This document shows positions 60,605 to 64,000 of a stretch of DNA of 64,000 bases, in pieces. This DNA is from Hymenobacter nivis (GTDB lineage Bacteria > Bacteroidota > Bacteroidia > Cytophagales > Hymenobacteraceae). Each line of letters starts with the position of its first letter. The stretch's first letter is position 1. The stretch lies in contig NZ_RCYZ01000003.1 in the NCBI RefSeq assembly GCF_006439025.1, positions 188,127 through 252,126 of the forward strand. The letters are read 5' to 3'. The notes beneath the pieces are model-generated. The model worked only from the letters and a program-made list of their open reading frames with translations. It was not told where the DNA came from and did no database searches. The translations under genes and the position numbers were made by a program.

Positions 60605-61834
60605 ATGCCCAGCCCTGCTTCCCTTCCTTTCGTGGCGCTGCTGCTGGCGCTGCGCACCTGCGCCGCCGCCCCCGCACCCGCTGGGGCCCCGGCCGCGGCG
60701 AGGGCCCCCAGGGCCCCAGGGGCCCCCGCGCCGGCTGGCCCGGTGGTGGGCGCGGCCCAGCTGGCCAAGTACCTGCCGCTGCTGCAAGGCAAGCGCGTGG
60801 GCCTGGTCGTCAACCAATCGAGCCGCGTGGGCAACGCCTACCTCGTGGACACGCTGCGCAGCCGCGGCGTGAACGTGGCGGCCATTTTCGCGCCCGAGCA
60901 CGGCTTCCGCGGCGAGGCCGCCGACGGGGCCCTCATCCAGGACGGGCGCGACGCCCGCAGCGGCGTGCTCGTGCGCTCGCTGTACGGCAAAACCCGGAAG
61001 CCCACCCCCGAAATGCTGGCCGACGTGGACGTATTAATCTATGACATTCAAGACGTGGGGGCCCGGTTCTACACCTTCATCAGCACCCTGCACCTGGTGA
61101 TGGAAGCCGCCGCCGAGCAGGGCAAATCCGTCATCGTGCTCGACCGGCCCAACCCCAACGGGGCCGCCGTGGACGGCCCCGTGCGCGAGCCCGCCTTCGT
61201 TTCATTCGTGGCCCAAGACCCGCTGCCCATTGCCCACGGCCTCACGGTGGGCGAGCTGGCGGGCATGATAAACGGCGAAAAATGGCTGGCCGGGGGCCGC
61301 CGCTGCCGCCTCACGGTGGTGCCGTTGGGCCCCGGCTACACCCACGCCACGCCCTACGCCCTGCCCGTGCGCCCCTCCCCCAACCTGCCCACGCCGCACG
61401 CCGTGGCCCTCTACCCCACCATCTGCTTGTTTGAAGGCACCAACATCAGCGTGGCCCGCGGCACCGATTTCCCGTTCGAGGCCATTGGGGGCCCCACGCA
61501 GCCGGCCAGCCGGCCGTTCACGTTCACCCCCCAGCCCAACGCCGGCTCACCCACCCCGCCCCTCAACGGCCAGCTGTGCCGCGGCCTCGATTTGCGGGGG
61601 GCCCCAGCGCCGCCCACCGGCTTCTCGGTGCAGTACCTACTCGATTTTTATCAACAGAGCACCGACAAAGCGCATTTTTTCAGCAATAAGTTTGAGCAAC
61701 TGAGCGGCACGGTGGCCCTGCGCCAGCAAATCATCGCCGGCAAAACCGAGGCCGAAATCCGCGCCTCCTGGGAGCCGGGGCTGGGCCAGTACAAGCAAAT
61801 GCGCCAGAAGTATCTGCTGTACCCGGAAAAATAG
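60605..61834 (+). CDS. DUF1343 protein (exo-beta-N-acetylmuramidase NamZ-like)
   Basis: A 409-residue secreted protein starting at the ATG at 60605 (MPSPASLPFVALLLALRT) with a signal peptide and a Pro/Ala-rich linker up to about residue 45. The DUF1343 core is recognised by GKRVGLVVNQSS, FAPEHGFRG, VDVLIYDIQDVGARFYT, VLDRPNPNG and LFEGTNISVARGTDFPFE. Characterised relatives release N-acetylmuramic acid from peptidoglycan fragments, suggesting cell-wall recycling. It is 112 bp upstream of fmt with a repeat in between. Confidence 0.9.
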   Translation: MPSPASLPFVALLLALRTCAAAPAPAGAPAAARAPRAPGAPAPAGPVVGAAQLAKYLPLLQGKRVGLVVNQSSRVGNAYLVDTLRSRGVNVAAIFAPEHGFRGEAADGALIQDGRDARSGVLVRSLYGKTRKPTPEMLADVDVLIYDIQDVGARFYTFISTLHLVMEAAAEQGKSVIVLDRPNPNGAAVDGPVREPAFVSFVAQDPLPIAHGLTVGELAGMINGEKWLAGGRRCRLTVVPLGPGYTHATPYALPVRPSPNLPTPHAVALYPTICLFEGTNISVARGTDFPFEAIGGPTQPASRPFTFTPQPNAGSPTPPLNGQLCRGLDLRGAPAPPTGFSVQYLLDFYQQSTDKAHFFSNKFEQLSGTVALRQQIIAGKTEAEIRASWEPGLGQYKQMRQKYLLYPEK

Positions 61835-61942
61835 TTGGCCGTTGTTCGTTGCCGGTTGCCAGGCGCAAAGGGCGCTAGCCACCGGCATCTCGAACGCAGC
61901 ACCTACTCGATTACTAACAACCGACAACGAATAACCGACAAC
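61834..61942. repeat. Imperfect inverted repeat upstream of fmt
   Basis: The 25-bp arms 61834-61858 and 61918-61942 match at 21 of 25 positions (CAACCGACAACGAATAACC on the right arm). The right arm ends 4 bp before the fmt ATG, so a hairpin could influence fmt expression. Confidence 0.55.
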
Positions 61943-61945
61943 TAC

Positions 61946-62869
61946 ATGCTGAACATCATTTTCATGGGCACGCCCGACTTTGCGGTGGCCACCCTGGAGG
62001 CGCTGCTGGGCTGGCCCGGTGGCCGGGTGGTGGCCGTCGTCACGGCCCCCGACCGGCCCGCTGGGCGCGGCCGCCAGCTCCAGGCCTCGGCCGTGAAGGC
62101 CGCCGCCGAGGGCCACGGCCTGCCCGTGCTGCAACCCACCAACCTAAAGTCGCCCGAATTCCAGGCCGAATTAAAAAGCTACGGCGCTGATTTGCAAGTA
62201 GTGGTGGCCTTCCGGATGCTGCCCGAGGCGGTGTGGGCCATGCCGCGGCTGGGCTCCATCAACATTCACGCCTCGCTGCTGCCGCAGTACCGCGGGGCGG
62301 CCCCCATCAACTGGGCCCTCATCCGGGGCGAAACGGAAACCGGCGTGAGCAGCTTCTTTTTGCGCCACGAAATCGACACCGGCGACCTGATTTTCCAGGA
62401 CCGCGTGGCCATCCTGCCCGAGGATGATTTCGGCACGCTCTACACCAAGCTCCAGCACGCCGGGGCCCTGCTGGCGCGCCGCTCGGTGGAGGCCCTGGCC
62501 GCCGGCACCGCCCCCAGCCTGCCCCAGCAAATGGACGGCGACCTGCGCCCGGCTCCCAAAATCAGCAAGGAAACCGGCCGGCTCGACCTCACCCAGTCGG
62601 CCGTCGATTTGGTGAACCTGGTGCGGGGCCTCTCCCCGGTGCCCACGGCCTTCGCGCCGCTGCCCGACGGCCGCACGCTCAAAATATTCCGCGCTGGGGC
62701 CCTACCCGCGGGCTCGCAGGAAGAACCCGGCACCTGGGCCACCGACGGCCGCCGCTACCTGCGCGTGCGCGCCGCCGACGGCTGGCTCGACCTGCTCGAC
62801 GTGCAGGCCGAGGGCAAAAAACGCATGAGCGTGGAGGAGTTTTTACGGGGTAATAAACTGGTTTTCTGA
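61946..62869 (+). CDS. fmt: Methionyl-tRNA formyltransferase (Fmt)
   Basis: A 307-residue Fmt, formylating initiator Met-tRNA with 10-formyltetrahydrofolate. The start is the ATG at 61946 (MLNIIFMGTPDFAVATL). The catalytic Asn/His/Asp context is SINIHASLLPQYRGAAPINW, with the loop RHEIDTGDLIFQ. The C-terminal OB-like domain runs from about residue 205. Overlap-like spacing (1 bp) to folA gives a one-carbon-metabolism operon. Confidence 0.96.
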   Translation: MLNIIFMGTPDFAVATLEALLGWPGGRVVAVVTAPDRPAGRGRQLQASAVKAAAEGHGLPVLQPTNLKSPEFQAELKSYGADLQVVVAFRMLPEAVWAMPRLGSINIHASLLPQYRGAAPINWALIRGETETGVSSFFLRHEIDTGDLIFQDRVAILPEDDFGTLYTKLQHAGALLARRSVEALAAGTAPSLPQQMDGDLRPAPKISKETGRLDLTQSAVDLVNLVRGLSPVPTAFAPLPDGRTLKIFRAGALPAGSQEEPGTWATDGRRYLRVRAADGWLDLLDVQAEGKKRMSVEEFLRGNKLVF

Positions 62870-62870
62870 G

Positions 62871-63362
62871 ATGGTAGCATTGGTAGTGGCCGTGGCCGAT
62901 AACGACGTGATTGGCCGCGATGGGCAGCTGCCCTGGGGCCGGATGAAAACCGATTTGCAGCACTTCAAGGCCCTCACGCTGGGGCATCCGGTGGTGATGG
63001 GCCGCAAAACCTACGACAGCATCGGCCGGGCCCTGCCGGGCCGCCCCAACCTGGTGGTGACGCGCCAGGCCGGCTGGGCCGCGCCCGGCTGCGAGGCCGT
63101 GGCGTCGGTGCTGGGGGCCCTGGCCCGCGCCCAAGAGCTTGATAATGAAATGGTATGCGTCATCGGCGGCGGCGAAATCTACCGCGAAGCCCTGAACGCG
63201 GCCGACGTGGTGTACCTCACCGAAGTGCACCACGCCTTTGAGGGCGACGCCACCTTCCCGGCCCTCTCCCCCACCGCGTGGCGCGAGGAAACCCGCGAAC
63301 GGCACGAAGCCGACGCCGATAACCCCTACGCTTTCAGCTTCGTGACGCTGCGCCGCCGCTGA
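62871..63362 (+). CDS. folA: Dihydrofolate reductase (FolA)
   Basis: A 163-residue DHFR reducing dihydrofolate with NADPH. The N-terminus MVALVVAVADNDVIG is followed by GQLPWGRMKTDLQHFK, VVMGRKTYDSIG, and CVIGGGEIYREAL. The usual catalytic acid lies in the active-site helix (Asp28 in MKTDLQHF). It starts 1 bp after fmt, so the two are co-transcribed. Length is normal for the chromosomal type. Confidence 0.95.
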   Translation: MVALVVAVADNDVIGRDGQLPWGRMKTDLQHFKALTLGHPVVMGRKTYDSIGRALPGRPNLVVTRQAGWAAPGCEAVASVLGALARAQELDNEMVCVIGGGEIYREALNAADVVYLTEVHHAFEGDATFPALSPTAWREETRERHEADADNPYAFSFVTLRRR

Positions 63363-63387
63363 GCCGGGGCCCCTATTTTCTTTGCTA

Positions 63388-63795
63388 ATGGACATCCGGC
63401 CCATTCCCTTTGCCGCCACGTACCCGCTACGCCACCAGGTGCTGTGGCCCGATAAGCCGGTGGAATACTGCCACCTGCCCGATGACCCGACGGGCCAGCA
63501 CTTCGGCGCATTTCAGGGCGAGGAGCTGGTGGCGGTGATTTCGCTGTTCGTGCCGGGGCCCCTGGCGCAGTTCCGCAAGTTTGCCACCCGGCCCGACTGC
63601 CAGGGACGGGGGCTGGGCACGGCGTTGCTACGCCACGTGCTAGCGGAGGCGGCCCGGCTGGGGGCCCAGCGCATTTGGTGCAGCGCCCGGCTGGCCACGC
63701 TGCCGTTCTACGAGCGGTTCGGCCTGGGACCCGACGGGCCGGCTTACGAAAAGGAGGGCATCCCCTACGTGCGGCTGCAGAAGGAATTGCCGTAA
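63388..63795 (+). CDS. GNAT family N-acetyltransferase
   Basis: A 135-residue acetyltransferase starting at the ATG at 63388 (MDIRPIPFAATYPLRH). The acetyl-CoA binding motif A is FATRPDCQGRGLGTALLRHV (Q/RxxGxG/A), followed by ARLATLPFYERFGL. This compact layout is that of GNAT proteins of unknown substrate. It is 25 bp after folA and ends at a strong terminator. Confidence 0.87.
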   Translation: MDIRPIPFAATYPLRHQVLWPDKPVEYCHLPDDPTGQHFGAFQGEELVAVISLFVPGPLAQFRKFATRPDCQGRGLGTALLRHVLAEAARLGAQRIWCSARLATLPFYERFGLGPDGPAYEKEGIPYVRLQKELP

Positions 63796-63811
63796 CCCGG
63801 AGCCCTAAAGT

Positions 63812-63851
63812 GCACAAAAAAAGCCGCCCATTTAGGCGGCTTTTTTTGTGC
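63812..63851. terminator. Bidirectional terminator after GNAT gene
   Basis: Arms GCACAAAAAAAGCCGCC (63812-63828) and complement (63835-63851) with seven T on each side. It separates the fmt-folA-GNAT operon (+) from the minus-strand gene at the window end. Confidence 0.9.
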
Positions 63852-63869
63852 GTTGGCAGTTGGCTACAA

Positions 63870-64000
63870 TTAGCGCAGCAGCACCAGCTTGCCCCAGTCG
63901 TTCTTAAACGCTTGGTCGCCGCTGGTGGCGCGCTGCGAGAACTTGCCGTCCGGGTCGTCGAGGCTGACGCGGTAGAGGTAGGTGCCGTTGGCGAGGCGGT
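63870..64000 (-). CDS. 3' end of a T9SS-type protein (PorU-like C-terminus), partial
   Basis: The minus strand encodes the last 42 residues of a protein whose start lies beyond the window: LANGTYLYRVSLDDPDGK and a final DWGKLVLLR before the stop at 63870-63872. The NGTYLYRV...GKLVLLR pattern matches the C-terminal beta-sandwich of T9SS cargo or of the C25 sortases PorU/PorU2. Only the tail is visible, so the choice among these is uncertain. Confidence 0.55.
   Translation of the reverse strand, partial: RLANGTYLYRVSLDDPDGKFSQRATSGDQAFKNDWGKLVLLR

Overview
The window comes from a high-GC Bacteroidota chromosome, most likely Hymenobacter or a close Cytophagales relative. The evidence is proteins ending in type IX secretion (T9SS) type A sorting domains and one ending in a gliding-motility C-terminal domain, SusC/D-independent exo-enzymes, Bacteroidota-style lipoproteins, and a very dense GGGGCCC heptamer. 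No rRNA, phage or CRISPR array is visible. One tRNA (Lys, TTT) is present.

Layout. 0.1-4.4 kb: an SDR oxidoreductase, a GH63/MGH1-like glucosidase and a kynurenine-formamidase-like cyclase. 4.5-8.0 kb (minus strand): an oxidative/electrophile-stress cluster with an OhrR-like MarR regulator, an MDR-type NADPH oxidoreductase, an ABM monooxygenase, a DJ-1/PfpI protein and an EthD-domain protein. 8.2-10.2 kb: two outer-membrane beta-barrel proteins. 10.3-41.5 kb: a large polysaccharide-utilisation region. 41.5-64 kb: mostly housekeeping or surface genes (small membrane protein, tRNA-Lys, SDR, GEVED/PKD adhesin, giant gliding-type protein, rlmD, thiL, lipoproteins, M3 peptidase, PaaE-like reductase, M23 peptidase, FtsX-like permease, NamZ-like muramidase, fmt, folA, GNAT, and the end of a T9SS-type protein).

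The polysaccharide region reads as a galactomannan or galactoglucomannan catabolic locus. Mannanases (GH26 with a T9SS tail, GH5, second GH26), a sialate-O-acetylesterase-like deacetylase and a GH36-type alpha-galactosidase would break the polymer to mannobiose and galactose. An SSS-family symporter would import small sugars. An AGE/cellobiose-2-epimerase family enzyme would convert mannobiose to mannosylglucose, and the adjacent GH130 enzyme would phosphorolyse it to mannose-1-phosphate and glucose. GalK and GalT feed galactose into the Leloir pathway. Five GH43 enzymes, one cellulase-like GH and one GH28 add side-chain or pectin activities. A LacI regulator with recognisable CAAACGTTTG operators in two divergent promoter regions, plus an AraC regulator, probably control the locus. 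No SusC/SusD pair is present within it.

Embedded at 23.2-26.5 kb is a small accessory segment: two truncated genes fused head to head (NmrA-like and AraC-like), then a TetR regulator with two matching operators, an alpha/beta hydrolase and a MOSC protein. It is bounded by related degenerate repeats. Several dispersed palindromic repeats and unusually long perfect hairpins punctuate gene ends throughout.
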